The translations under genes and the position numbers were made by a program. Of a DNA stretch of 64,000 bases, positions 48,046-58,900 are shown in pieces. Under the pieces are notes generated by a model. It was given only the letters and a program-made list of their open reading frames with translations, was not told the origin of the DNA and searched no databases. Within the stretch, counting starts at the first letter, position 1. Each line of letters starts with the position of its first letter. Source of the DNA: Trichaptum fuscoviolaceum (taxonomy: Eukaryota; Basidiomycota; Agaricomycetes; Hymenochaetales; Trichaptaceae); assembly GCA_910574455.1 (NCBI GenBank), contig CAJSYZ010000007.1:1116001-1180000 (forward strand), in the 5' to 3' direction.

Positions 48046-48890
48046 GGCTGTTACGACCGTCGGGAATTGTAGCGGGAAACAGTTCCGGGAAACTGGAATT
48101 CACGACAAGAACCCGCGTTCGGGAATCTGGATTCGCGACTGGGAACGAGCGTGGGAATTCTGGCGGGAAACGCGCGGGATTCTCTCCAGGCGCGTCGCGG
48201 GATTCTCAAGGCCAGCTAGGACTCTTCACTGCTTTGAACGTCAAGTAAGCGGATCCCTAAGGAAGCACTCCACAAGTAAGTATTGCGCAACTAACTACAC
48301 AGGAGAAAAGAGAGAGATCGCACCTAAGGAAGCACTCCACAAGAGGTCAAAAGTGGGGTGCTCCTTACGATGCCTACAGCTATTTATCTACTTCGTAAAG
48401 ACTGTATAGTTAATCTACGCTAAGTGTCCTTGCGCAATGCGCACCTATCTACTACAAACGATACATGCTACGACCGCGCTGCTAGGCATGTCTATCCCGT
48501 CTCTCCAGATGGCTACGGCCTGTCCGTGGACGTCAGCGTCCGGTCCGGGGCCGCGACTAGCCAGACTAGGTATGCCAGACTGTTGCAGGTCGTCACCTTG
48601 AGGTACTAACGGATTAATGAGCGTATGTTGATAAGTGAATGTACGTGTGCCGTGGCGGGTCGTTGTAAATGAATGTGTGTATGCGTGCATGGTGGTCGGG
48701 ACGGTGGTGCGGGATAGGTCACGTGAGCGGGGGATCTTGCGGGGGATCGTGCGCGTCGGGAAAGGGGTTTCGCGCGGGGAATCCAATGGCGGGATTCTCC
48801 CCGCGGGATTGTCTGCTCATGTCGGGATCCTTGGCGGGAAAGTGCGGGAAATGAGAAAAGGGGCCTGGGATCTCGACACTGGCAGTGCGA
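48046..48890. repeat. GCGGGAAT-rich block, candidate non-autonomous insert
   Basis: A block of different composition. Both ends are rich in GCGGGAAA, CGGGAATT and GCGGGATTCT motifs (48060-48215 and 48720-48860, same orientation). The middle has CCTAAGGAAGCACTCCACAA twice, about 68 bp apart. Both outer edges touch CACTGGCAGTG words (about 48025-48045 and 48885-48895), so it looks inserted into, or flanked by, island DNA. No gene supported. Confidence 0.55.
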
Positions 48891-49029
48891 CAAGTTGAAG
48901 TGGGCGTAAATTTTCCTTGAATAGGCGCCCTCACCTCCAACTTCAACTTCAACTTGCACCTTTGACTCGATTCACCATCAAAACCCATAGCACCTGTCAG
49001 CGTGCCTCGACTTGAAACACTGCACAAGA

Positions 49030-52000
49030 ATGTCAACTCGAAGACAGACGCGGGCTAAGAATAGCGATCAGCACCCGGGAGCCATAGTCAATAAACTCAG
49101 AACACGTCGAACGAAAGAGGAGGTATTGAGGGAGAAAGAAGAGAAGGAGAGAAGGAGAGAAGAGCAGGCCTCAAAGCGTGGTGAGGCATTGAGGGAAAAG
49201 GAGGAGAAGGGAAAACAGAAGGAAGAACGGGCAGCTCTGCGCGAAGCTGCGGCTCAACAAGCCGCGGATGCGAGAGAGAAGAGAAAACTCGATGCGGAAC
49301 GGAAACGGGCAGCAAAAGATCAAGAGGCATCTGAGAAGGTACGCAAAAAGAGAGCTGCAGCAGAGCAACAGGAAACAGCAATACTGGAGACGATGGAGCT
49401 TGAGAAAAAATTGTCGAAGGCTCTTGACACTCGCACCCAGATGGGCTCAACTGCACCTAAGCTGGCTGGCACTGACAAACGAGGGCTAAAAAAACCGAAA
49501 GACACTCCTGAAGCTAGTGAGTCCTTATCTTCAAGACATCGACAGTCGAGTTACGAGATATTGGCATTGCAGGTTCAACGAACGAGGAAAAAGGCAGCTT
49601 TTGTGAAGCTGAAGGCAACGCAAACTTTTATGTTCGTAAGTTGCATTACCTTTACGACTTTAGGTTTCGAAAGATGAACATATTGACTCACGTTATGATG
49701 CAGCCAATTCCGATGGACCAAATAGAGAGCGCGCAAAAAAGGCGAGGAAAAAGGACAACAGAGGTGCACTTCCTTTCCGTACTCGCGTGCAGGGCGCAAA
49801 GGCTTCAAGTCGTATCATAGGAAGCACTGGCTATCATAGTACGCTTGCAGGACAGGACAGCAGTCTTTCTGGTGAGGAAACAGACATGATAGACTCGCCC
49901 AATACGTCGAAACGGAACGAAAAGACAAAGCGACCTGTCAGGGCACTTCGCAACACAGATGGATCCACTTTCTTCGGCGGAGAGGGCAGAAATCCTGAGA
50001 TCGCAGGGAAGATAGTAGAAGATATTGACTCGTGAGTCTGAAGTCGTACTAGTCAACCGTTGGCATCGTAGTACGAAAGATCAGTTTCAAGTTCAAACAA
50101 ATTCAAGTTGATAGTGAGTGTGAAGCTTGATTTAAACTCAGCTACTTGAAGCTTATCATTGTACTAGTACTACTAGTAGCCTGAGTACTACTTACAAATT
50201 TGCCAGTGAATGCGCCCGCCACTGCCAGTGGCAGCCTGAGCGTGCCACGCGTGCAGTGCCACTGGCACTACTAGTACTACTGGCTGGCAGTGACCGTGGC
50301 GGCCCGGGTGCCGTGCCACACTTCTTCAAGATCATCATGCTCCGGAACCCAAACGTTGCAGCTTCTTCACTTATAACGCTCACATCCTTATATTTGTCAC
50401 AAGTTGTGAGCCTGGCTGACGCAAGAAAAAATTAGGCTCCCCACCTCGGTGCAAGACGATGCAAACTTTAGTCCTTGGGAGGATGAAGGAGAGACAGTAA
50501 CCCTCACGAGTTTTCAAGGCGTAAAGAATAACTTAGCGAGCGAGCGACAGACGGCACATATTGTTGACTCCGACACTGAGAATGGGAGTTGGTTAAAGCA
50601 TTAACTCGATTGGCAGATGAAATCTTAATATTTTGATTGTGCGTTGGGTAAGGACGCGAGGAGACTTACAATACCGCCCCAAGCCAATGTGAGTGCCGCT
50701 TAAAGTTCAAAGAAATCATTCGATTCACAGCGACTATGCATCGGCCGACTCTCGTGCACAACAATGGCTAAATAACAATGTTTCTGTATTGTAACAGGAT
50801 GGTGCCAGCAATAAATCGAAGAAAAGGAAGCTATCCCGCGACACTCTCTCCGAGTTGCAGGCTCCTACAACGTTGGTAAGTGGCATCATAATGTCTTGCT
50901 TCGTTCGCGCTACTTATCCTTCCTTCTTTGTGCTCTGGAGAAGAAGAATATCAGGAGACAATCGGCCGTTCAGGTGAGTGTTTCACATCAAAGCATGGAT
51001 CTGGTGCCGGACTTTCTTGTGGCCTTCGGCGTCGACATATCTTTACTTCATTACTTACCAAACCGTACTCTGAATAGGGCGCGAAAATGCAGAGAATCGC
51101 CAACTCCCAGCTTGATGTAACGGTAAGTTTATTCTGCTTTTACCCCCTCACTACTCACCTGTCATCTCGTCAGGAGGGTATTACTGTCGATGGACATAGA
51201 GAGCAATCGCCGGCGTTGTATCTGCAGATGCAGGTATGTGTAGGCATCGACACTCAATAGGACAACTTTCTGCACCCCTTTCTTTGGCAAGGATCTGGTC
51301 GTCTACTAAGCTTTGCTTATTGTAGGACAGCATGATCGCGAATAATAAGAAGAGGAAGTCACCGCCGGACTCTAACTCGCATGCCGTGGTAATTCTTGCA
51401 TTTTCACCCAATATTCAAATCACTTCCTTACTATCTAAAACAGGCTAGCATGAACATGTATACGAAGAAGCCGGCATCACAGGTTGCCTCGACAGTTAGT
51501 GTTAATCCTATCTAATCTCCATTTCATATCATTTTCTGATTTAGCGACTAGGATTTGAATCCTACTACTAGTAACAAGAGTAAACTGCAAGACAGTCATT
51601 CTCAGGCTGATTTACTGGTATTTGATTCTCTTCGAGCTTTCCTTGGTAACAATTCCTCTAATTGCTACAGATAAAATCTACGACTTCTATTCGCAATTTG
51701 AAGAGGTCTCTGGCGGCTCATGCGCAACATATTGCAAGTGTGAGCTAATTGCTGCAATTGATTCGTGTACTAATTCATGGCTCCTTTAAACAGGCAAGTG
51801 GTTGTGAGGTGTCGCTAACACCACGAGCACAATCACCTGCGATGACGACAGTATCCATCAGTCCTGAACCCGAAGTGCTCGCAACCAAGGCTCATCTTGG
51901 TCATCGCAAAGTCTCTCGGACTACTAGCTCTGTGCGTTAATCAAATCATGTCTATGATATACATCCACTAACTTGCAGAAATGCAGACATCTGTAGGGCT

Positions 52001-52615
52001 TGAGGACAAGGATAGAAATAGTATCGGAAGGGAGGGATCCCGCGTTCCCGGCAAAAAAAGGGCAACGAATCAGTGTCTCCCTCCCGGAACTCAGGCAGGC
52101 TGGACTCACATTCTTCTGCCTTCGCTTTATCGCGCAGTTGGAAAGTCCACAACTCCATGGCAAAACCCGGACAATAAGTCCATCGGAACCTTGTGGGGGA
52201 AGGTGTTTGATTCTGTCGAACTTAGTTACGACACGCAATTGGCCGACATCTGTTCTTTAGTTGAGTCATCCCTTATTGTCTTACATCGGCCATTTTGAAT
52301 CAAGTATGATCTGCCCTGTAGGCAGCCCAGAGATGCTCTGATAGTTGGCGCAAGAAGTTGTTCGAGAAAGCCGAACAATCAATTTCGAGTTTCATCGGCA
52401 ACGAGCGTTCTAAGTCAGTGGAGACCGAAGAAATTGTGAAGATGTTGCAGACGATGGTCGACAAGAAGAAAGCTGAACCATTCCTCTGGGAATGCTGGCA
52501 TAGTATGGATAAGGTATGTGTAAATTTGCCCCATGTCTCCCTTCGTGTCCCTGCATTGACTCTGAAAGTACAGAAGCAAGGGTTGTTCTGCTCTGATCTT
52601 GTAATCTCAGTGTTG
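49030..52615 (+). CDS. Coiled-coil / micro-exon gene, 5' part, split by an LTR element
   Basis: ATG 49030 (MSTRRQTRAKNSDQHPGAIV), then about 110 residues of Glu/Lys/Arg coiled coil (REKEEKERRREEQASKRGEA). Exons continue to 50031, then a 404-nt intron (50032-50435) holding a word island, an exon from 50436 (LPTSVQDDANFSPWEDEGET), and a run of small phase-0 exons: 50798-50875, 50941-50973, 51078-51122, 51174-51233, 51326-51388, 51444-51494, 51552-51617, 51671-51739, 51794-51931. They encode basic, disordered peptides with nuclear-signal-like KKRK and KKRKSPP. Then come a folded domain (CLPPGTQAGWTHILLPSLYR; GKSTTPWQNPDNKSIGTLWG), exon 52322-52513 (ending ECWHSMDK) and exon 52574 onward (KQGLFCSDLVISVLS), which is cut by the retrotransposon at 52616-52620. 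I recall basidiomycete repeat-family proteins with a similar C-terminal domain, function unknown. The gene resumes at 63634. Confidence 0.75.
50060..50330. repeat. Word-repeat island 6, within an intron
   Basis: Contains TTTCAAGTTCAAACAAATTC, AAGTTGATAG, TACTAGTACTACTAGTAGCC, CGCCACTGCCAGTGGCAGCC, TGCCACTGGCACTACTAGTA and GGCTGGCAGTGACCGTGGCG. It lies inside the phase-2 intron 50032-50435 of the coiled-coil gene; exons either side join in frame. Confidence 0.85.
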
Positions 52616-52620
52616 TCCGT
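52616..52620. repeat. Target-site duplication, left copy (TCCGT)
   Basis: TCCGT directly precedes the left LTR and recurs at 63629-63633 directly after the right LTR. Confidence 0.95.
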
Positions 52621-53157
52621 TGTTACGTTCACGGCTTCGGAAGACTTATCACGGAAATGATAAGTGACAAAAGCGTTGTTTGTGAACAAACAAGTGGTGA
52701 GATAAGAGTGGGCGCTTTAACGAGGCTCTCTTAAGCTCGGAAGTCGTGGGTGAACAGAGTCTTTGGCACGATGGTGTGAAAGACTATAGGAGGATTGACT
52801 TAAGTGTCATCCTGGGGCGATATGTACAGGGTTTATATACTACAGAGGAGAGAAACATAAATAGAACACGCTTCTGGGGCTAGCTGGGGCTAACTGGGGC
52901 TAACTGGGGCTAACTAGGGCTAACTGTGAAACAGGGGAAATGGGGCTAACTGGGGCTACGTAGGGCTAACTGGGGCTATGGTAAAGCGAAGGGGCAATGT
53001 AAACAAAGAGGCAGTAAAAGGGGGCTACCTGGGGCACCGAAGGTTAAAGGTAAAAAGGTTAAATGGTAAAGTCCGAGGGATAAAGGTAAGCGTAGCCTAA
53101 TCGGGTTACGTGAGGTAAACAAAGGTAAATAAGGGTCCGCATGCTTGATGCATAACA
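52621..53157 (-). repeat. LTR (3' LTR in element orientation)
   Basis: 537 bp, TGTTACG..GCATAACA. Contains an imperfect array of GGGGCTAACT units (about 52873-52978) and a second A/G-rich part with GGTAAA/GGTTAA repeats (about 53041-53130). Confidence 0.95.
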
Positions 53158-53353
53158 GTACCCTGTCTCTAAGCTTGAAATTCCGTAGTAGCAAGACATT
53201 GCGAATGCGAGAATTTCAAAGACAAATACAATGCTTATAGGATCAAGTTAAGATCAATAATGGATGAAGCATGAGAGGGATAGAGATAGAAATCGAATGC
53301 TATAGGGTCAAATTAAGACCAATAATAAGAAAAGCAAACAAATAAGTAGACCA

Positions 53354-54094
53354 TCAAGAGAAATGAAAATCGGAAGGTAAGGCTGCTGCGATAGCAAGCC
53401 AGTCTATGCCGGGTTGGGGGTCAGGTCGATAGAGCGGAGGAGAGGGATGTTCGTCCGGTCGAGGTGTGTGTACAACATAAGGGGGTGAAACCGGGGTTGG
53501 AGGTTGCTGAGGCTCCGAAGGTTGTTGGGGTGCGTTCTGAACATCAAACTCGTTCCGTTTTGCTGGATCGAAGATAGGCATGTTCTCTTGATCATGGTAG
53601 GCGGTGGGGAACTCGGGTGGGGGTAGAGCAATCGGTGATGGGGGAGGGAGGGGTACCGGGTCGACAAATCGAGGAGGTCCTTCAAGGTGTCCATCGTCTA
53701 GAGTGTAAGCCAGTAAATGTTCGAATTCATACTCCGTGAACTCATCAGCTAGTTGTCCCATCATCACTTGATTCAGTCGACGAATGATTACTTGAACAAA
53801 GCGAAAGTTGAAACGCTTATGTCCGCCGCGATGCTGGTCGATGTAGTCTTGCAATTGGGCGAGTAATTCATGCATGACATTGAGAGTATAGACTGAGTGA
53901 TGGAAGGGGCGCTGAGTCGAGTCGAGGACATATGGTAAGAGTCCGCTGTGGAGGAGTGTGGCTGAGTACTGTTGACGAGTGGGTTCCGTGAGGGTAAACG
54001 CCTGATTGGGGAGGAGGGATTCGGTGGGACAACGAGGAGGAGGAGGACTATTCTCCTTCGTGAGGGTTCCGCGCCGGGTTCGGATGGGCGGCAT
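53354..54094 (-). CDS. Retroelement accessory frame 3
   Basis: ATG at 54094 (MPPIRTRRGTLTKENSPPPP), stop at 53354, 246 codons. The middle holds a compact, probably folded helical segment (FRFVQVIIRRLNQVMMGQLA; EFTEYEFEHLLAYTLDDGHL); the C-terminal half is Pro-rich and ends WLAIAAALPSDFHFS. No family recognised. It overlaps the end of accessory frame 2 by 47 bp and lies between pol and the 3' LTR, where fungal chromoviruses normally carry nothing. Confidence 0.6.
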   Translation of the reverse strand: MPPIRTRRGTLTKENSPPPPRCPTESLLPNQAFTLTEPTRQQYSATLLHSGLLPYVLDSTQRPFHHSVYTLNVMHELLAQLQDYIDQHRGGHKRFNFRFVQVIIRRLNQVMMGQLADEFTEYEFEHLLAYTLDDGHLEGPPRFVDPVPLPPPSPIALPPPEFPTAYHDQENMPIFDPAKRNEFDVQNAPQQPSEPQQPPTPVSPPYVVHTPRPDEHPSPPLYRPDPQPGIDWLAIAAALPSDFHFS

Positions 54095-55452
54095 GGTGAA
54101 GGGGACAGTACAAGCAGCACTCACAAGTACAGAAGGGGTCTCCTGGGTAGGGTGCAAAATGAGCGTGCAATGATCCCTTGTGGCGAATTCTCCGGGTGAT
54201 GTAGGGCGTATACGGAAGGTCGAGGACGATTTTGAGACCAAGTAGAAGAGGGGGGGCGTGCTCTGGGTTGAAGAAAGTGTGCCTAAGCACTAACTTCACG
54301 AGTTCCGGGAAGGGTGAGCAACGTCGAAGTCGCTCAACGTTAACGTGGGGGGTGAGCTTCGGATCGAACAGATAGTGTTGTACCAAATCAACAGGACCGA
54401 GAGGGCCGTACTGGGGGTGAGTGGGGCGTGGGCTTGGTGGAGGTGAGGGGTACTGGAGGGGTCCGGTGACAGTGTTGTGTCGGAGGAGGTAAGTGGTGGG
54501 CCAGTCGTCGGCGTTCCAACCGGGTTCGTCGGCCGGGAGGGACCAAAGATTGGAACCGAATTCCGAGTCGGCTGGTCCAGGCTGGAGTTCTTCTTCTTCT
54601 TCTTCGTCAAGGAAATCAAATTTTAAAGGGGAGGGATAGAAAAAGGGGGCAGTGGCTGCAAGACGTTGTTCAGGTGTTTCAGAAGGTGGCAGTTGGTATG
54701 TCGGAATGGGAGTGTTAAAATTGAAAGGCATAGAAGGTAACGGAATAGTTCTGGGTCTGGGGGTAGGTGGGGAATTAAACAAGGTCTGTCTGGTCGAGGT
54801 GGGACCTTTGTAAAAATATGGGAAATACGGATGCAAACGAAAATCGGGGGTTACTGTCGGCGTCGTCGTAGTCGGTTGAGGAAGAGGAGGAGGAGGAGGG
54901 TGAGTCGGAGTTGGTGGAGGCGTTGACAAGTGTGTCGTCGCTGTAATTCGTAGTGGTGAAGGTAAAGGGGGTGCTGGTTGCCAGAGGGGGGGAGAAGATG
55001 TCCCGGGGGTTGACTGTCGTTGGGATGGGGCTAGGATTTGGAGAAAAGGGTTCGAGGTCTGGCAGGGAGTTGATAGGACTGGGTGTCGGAGGTGGTGGAG
55101 TCTGCTGGGATTCCAGGGGGGTGCTAGAGGTGAGAGGTTGCTCTTGCTTGTGGTTACGAAGTTTTTCGATGGTGATTTTATAGAACTCGAGGAGTGCATA
55201 CAGCTGGAGTGCGTATCTCACTTTGGTCGGACCAGGGGCGTTTCGGATGCGGTTATTGATGTCTGGGATGAGTATGTCCAATGGTTCCTTATCAGGATGA
55301 TTGTCCTTAAACACAAAATAGAACAGATGAGAATTGAGAATAATCTGTTCGTCATGCGATGACTGATTCGCTATCACTTGGAGTTCCGTCAGCTGGCGTT
55401 CCACTAAGCTGGAAATGAGAGGTGGGATCGACTCCTGTGATGAAGAACTCAT
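54048..55452 (-). CDS. Retroelement accessory frame 2 (two overlapping frames)
   Basis: ATG at 55452 (MSSSSQESIPPLISSLVERQ) opens a frame to 54775 with an N-terminal helical domain (QIILNSHLFYFVFKDNHPDK; KVRYALQLYALLEFYKITIE) and a Ser/Pro tail. A second frame, open 55199-54048, continues the protein-like sequence (TPEQRLAATAPFFYPSPLKF; LGPVDLVQHYLFDPKLTPHV; Cys-rich DPFCTCECCLYCPLHHAAHP). The two could be joined by splicing or frameshifting in the 54775-55199 overlap, or be separate. Function unknown. Confidence 0.5.
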
Positions 55453-55702
55453 TATTCGGCCCGAGGCCAACGTAAATATGAGTGCTTCGTCCTAGATAGT
55501 GTAGTTCTAGATCGTGTATCCAGAAGGTGGTAGGTCGGCGTTCTGGGAAGATGTACCAGATGAGAAAGAGATGGAAGAGTCGGAAAGAGGTGCGTGTGAT
55601 GATAGGGTGGATTTGTAAATGAGCTATCCAGATGAGAAGTCGGATAATGTCATAGAAGGTGTGCATGAGAATGGGGAGAAAGTGGGGTGGCTTCTGGTGC
55701 AT
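55352..55702 (-). CDS. Retroelement accessory frame 1, hydrophobic
   Basis: ATG at 55702 (MHQKPPHFLPILMHTFYDII), 116 codons. The first half is strongly hydrophobic (IIRLLIWIAHLQIHPIITRT; FRLFHLFLIWYIFPE), followed by ELHYLGRSTHIYVGLGPNNE. It overlaps the start of accessory frame 2 in another frame. It could be a small membrane protein or chance; no envelope-type features (signal peptide, cleavage site, ectodomain) are seen. Confidence 0.4.
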   Translation of the reverse strand: MHQKPPHFLPILMHTFYDIIRLLIWIAHLQIHPIITRTSFRLFHLFLIWYIFPERRPTTFWIHDLELHYLGRSTHIYVGLGPNNEFFITGVDPTSHFQLSGTPADGTPSDSESVIA

Positions 55703-55934
55703 TTATACGAAGTTTCTAGTTGATCATGTGGTCGTTGAATCAGTAGAAAGCTTCTGGGGCACAGTGGGGCATGTTGGTTCTTCGATATCAAACTTCGGGG
55801 GCAAGAAGTCTTGTTATCTAGCCGCAGTGAGGCAAGAAGTCTGAGGAGGGGGCTAAGAAGTTGTGCTTGTAGGTCCAAGGTGTCCAAATCGGGTTAAGTG
55901 GGTCGCGTTGTGTGTCCAATTTGTCCAAATTGGG

Positions 55935-58900
55935 CTACTTCAGCTTGTGCCACTCCTTGTATGCTGATAGAAGTTCTTCTGAATGCTTTAATGCGTCTTC
56001 TGGGGCCCATGTGTTGTTGCTAGTCGGGTATCCTAACCATTTGATAAGGTACTTCCTTCGATTCGGGGCTCCTTTGTGCTGTAGAATTGCTTCTACTTCG
56101 AATTCTTCTTCTCCATCGATAAGGTCAGGTGGAGGTTTTGAATAGGCTGGCCCATGTTCTACTGTCTCGGTGTGGGGAGTTAGAAGGGAGGCGTGGAATA
56201 CAGGGTGAATCTTCCAAGTTCTAGGCAGTTCGAGTTCATAGACATTATCCCTGAGTTTTCGCTTGATAACGAAGGGTCCTTCGCGTTTTGATTGAAACTT
56301 TGAGGGTAGTCCGGTTCTTCGGAGGTTCCTTGCTTCTAACCATACAGATTGTCCAATGTATAGTGGCTTGAAATGGGTAGATTGGGCTTCACGCTGATAT
56401 TCCTGTGCGAGAGTTAGAGCTGCTTCTGCGTCATTTCGGAGTTCTAGTATCTTTGATAGTCGATTCTTGAGCGTCGGAATGTTGCTATCAAGTTCCGATT
56501 TTTCCGAGGGGAATGATGTTGGATCATATTCCATTAGTAGTCGAAAGGGGGTCTGTTCCGTGGTTGAATGTTTCCGATTGTTGTGTGTGAATTCCATGAG
56601 GGGGATGTATTTGCTCCAGAGGTGGGGGTGATTTGCTGCATAGATCCTGAAGTATGCTTCGATCTCCTGATTGCTGCGCTCTGCTTGTCCATCAGTCTGT
56701 GGGTGATATGCTGTAGACATTGCTTGCTTGATGTGAAGCAATCGGCATAGCTGTCTGAACACCATAGATGCAAACTGTGGTCCTCGATCTGAGATTATTT
56801 TCCTTGGTAATCCAAATCGTCTGTACACATTGTCGAAGTACAGTTGTGCAGTGTCTAGTGCAGTGATCGTCTTGGTGCATGGAGTGAGTACAATTGCCTT
56901 GGTGCAGTCATGATCCACAATAACACATATGCTGTCGAATCCATCAGATTCTGGGAGGTCTGTGATGAAATCGATGTTGACAGTTGCAAACGGGTAAGTG
57001 TCTTTATCTGCGATGATCGGGTTGAGTGGAGGTACAAGAGGATGGTGATTGATCTTCATTTGTTGACAGATAGCACATCCTTGGATGTATTTCGTCACGA
57101 ACTGTTGCATTCTTGGCCAGTAATATGTTCGTCGAATTTGTTCCATTGTATTCGCTACTCCAGGGTGATTTCGAGTCGGTAAGTCATGATATAGTCGTAG
57201 AAGGTTGCGCATGATTTCCGTGTTTCTTGGCACATAGATCTTGTTTCTGAAGTGTACCAATTGATCCTTGATTGTGAAGTCGGTCATTTTGGGTTTGGTG
57301 AGTGGTAATTCTTTCTGTAGAAGGCTCATCGCTTCCTGAATATCTCCAGTTTCTTTGCGTATTTGGAGGTGAAGGTCATCGACATCAATGATGTTCCTGT
57401 CATCTTCTTCGGCTTCTTCAATTCGGGTGGCTAGGAGTTCCATTTCTTTGAGAAAAACTTTCCCTGGTAGAAGTGTAACTTCGTTGCTAAGTTCTCCTTC
57501 CGTTTTAAAATGGTCCGCATGTCGGGATAGGGCATCGGATTGGATCATGTGTTTTCCTGGTATGGCCTGTATCTTGTAATTGTATCTTGAGAGTTCATTC
57601 TGCCATCGAGCTTGTCGAGGGGTCAAGCGTTGGGGTTGTCTCCAATAAGTCAGATTCTTGTGGTCGCAATGAATCGTAACTGTATGCGGGCTTCCAAGTA
57701 GATAGTGTCTCCACATTTGGAGTGCTCGAATAATAGCAAATAATTCTCTGTCATATATTTGCCAGTTGCGTTGTGTCGGGTTGAGAGCTTGAGAAATATA
57801 ACCTATGGGTTTGAGTTGACCGTTTTCGTCATGTTGGCGTAGGGCTGCGCCGGTAGCTACGGCTGAGGCGTCCGTTTCAAGATAGAATGGTTTGTGTGGG
57901 TCGGGTTGCATAAGGAGGGGTTCCTTCGAAAAGAGTTCCTTGAGCGTCTGAAAAGCTTTTTCACATTTGTCCGTCCAGACAAAAGGTGTGTCCTTCCGTT
58001 TAAGTTGATCGAGTGGTCGGCATATAGTTGCATAGTTCGGGATGAATCTGCGATAGAAGTTGGTAAAACCTGTAAATGATCTAACGTCTTTGAGACATTT
58101 CGGAGTGGTCCAGTCAAGTATCCCTTGTATCTTGGAGGGGTCTGTCTTGATCTTTGATTCCGAAATAATGTAACCGAGAAATGGTACTTCAAGTTGGTGA
58201 AATCGGCATTTTGCTGGTTTGACATAGAGTTTGTTGTCCTTTAGGATTTGAAAAACTTCTTTGGTGTTTTCAATGAGCTGCTTGAGAGTCGGGGCATGAA
58301 TGAGTAGGTCGTCCATGTAAACAATGACCTTGTTCTGGCGTATTTGCTCCGCTAGAATGTCATTCATGAAGCGTTGAAAAACCGCAGGTGAGTTGCATAG
58401 GCCGAAAAACATAACGGTTGGCTGATAGAGTTTCCTGTTGCATACAAAGGCTGCTTTCCATTGATCAGATTCCTTGATGCGAATGTTGTGATAACCTTGT
58501 CGGATATCAAGGGTAGTGAAGTATTTGGATCCTCGGAGTTGATCGAGTAGTTGCTGCGAGTTTGGCATAGGATATGCATCTTTGACTGTATGCGAGTTAA
58601 GGTATCTGTAGTCCTGTACTGGTCGGAGTGTTCCATCTTTCTTATCAATAAAGAAGAAAGGTGATGCCATTGGGGAGTTCGATTCCTTGATAAATCCTTT
58701 GTTGAGCAAGTCGTCAATTAATGTAGTGAGAATCGGTTGTTGATGGTATGGGACCGGGTAAGGTTTGTGAATTTTCGGCACAAAACTTGGTAATGTTTTG
58801 ATCTCCATATCATAGGGTCGGGCAGGGGGGTAGGTTTGGATTTCATTCTCGGAGAAGATGTCTGCATATTCCAAATATTCATCTGGAATATTAAGTTTCT

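Noticed and set aside
54953..55183. Gly/Val-rich plus-strand frame inside the retroelement
   Set aside because: Antisense of the Pro/Ser-rich accessory frame; composition explains the openness.
55352..55702. Envelope-like protein giving an errantivirus
   Set aside because: Hydrophobic but too short, with no signal peptide, cleavage site or ectodomain; chromodomain pol places the element among chromoviruses.
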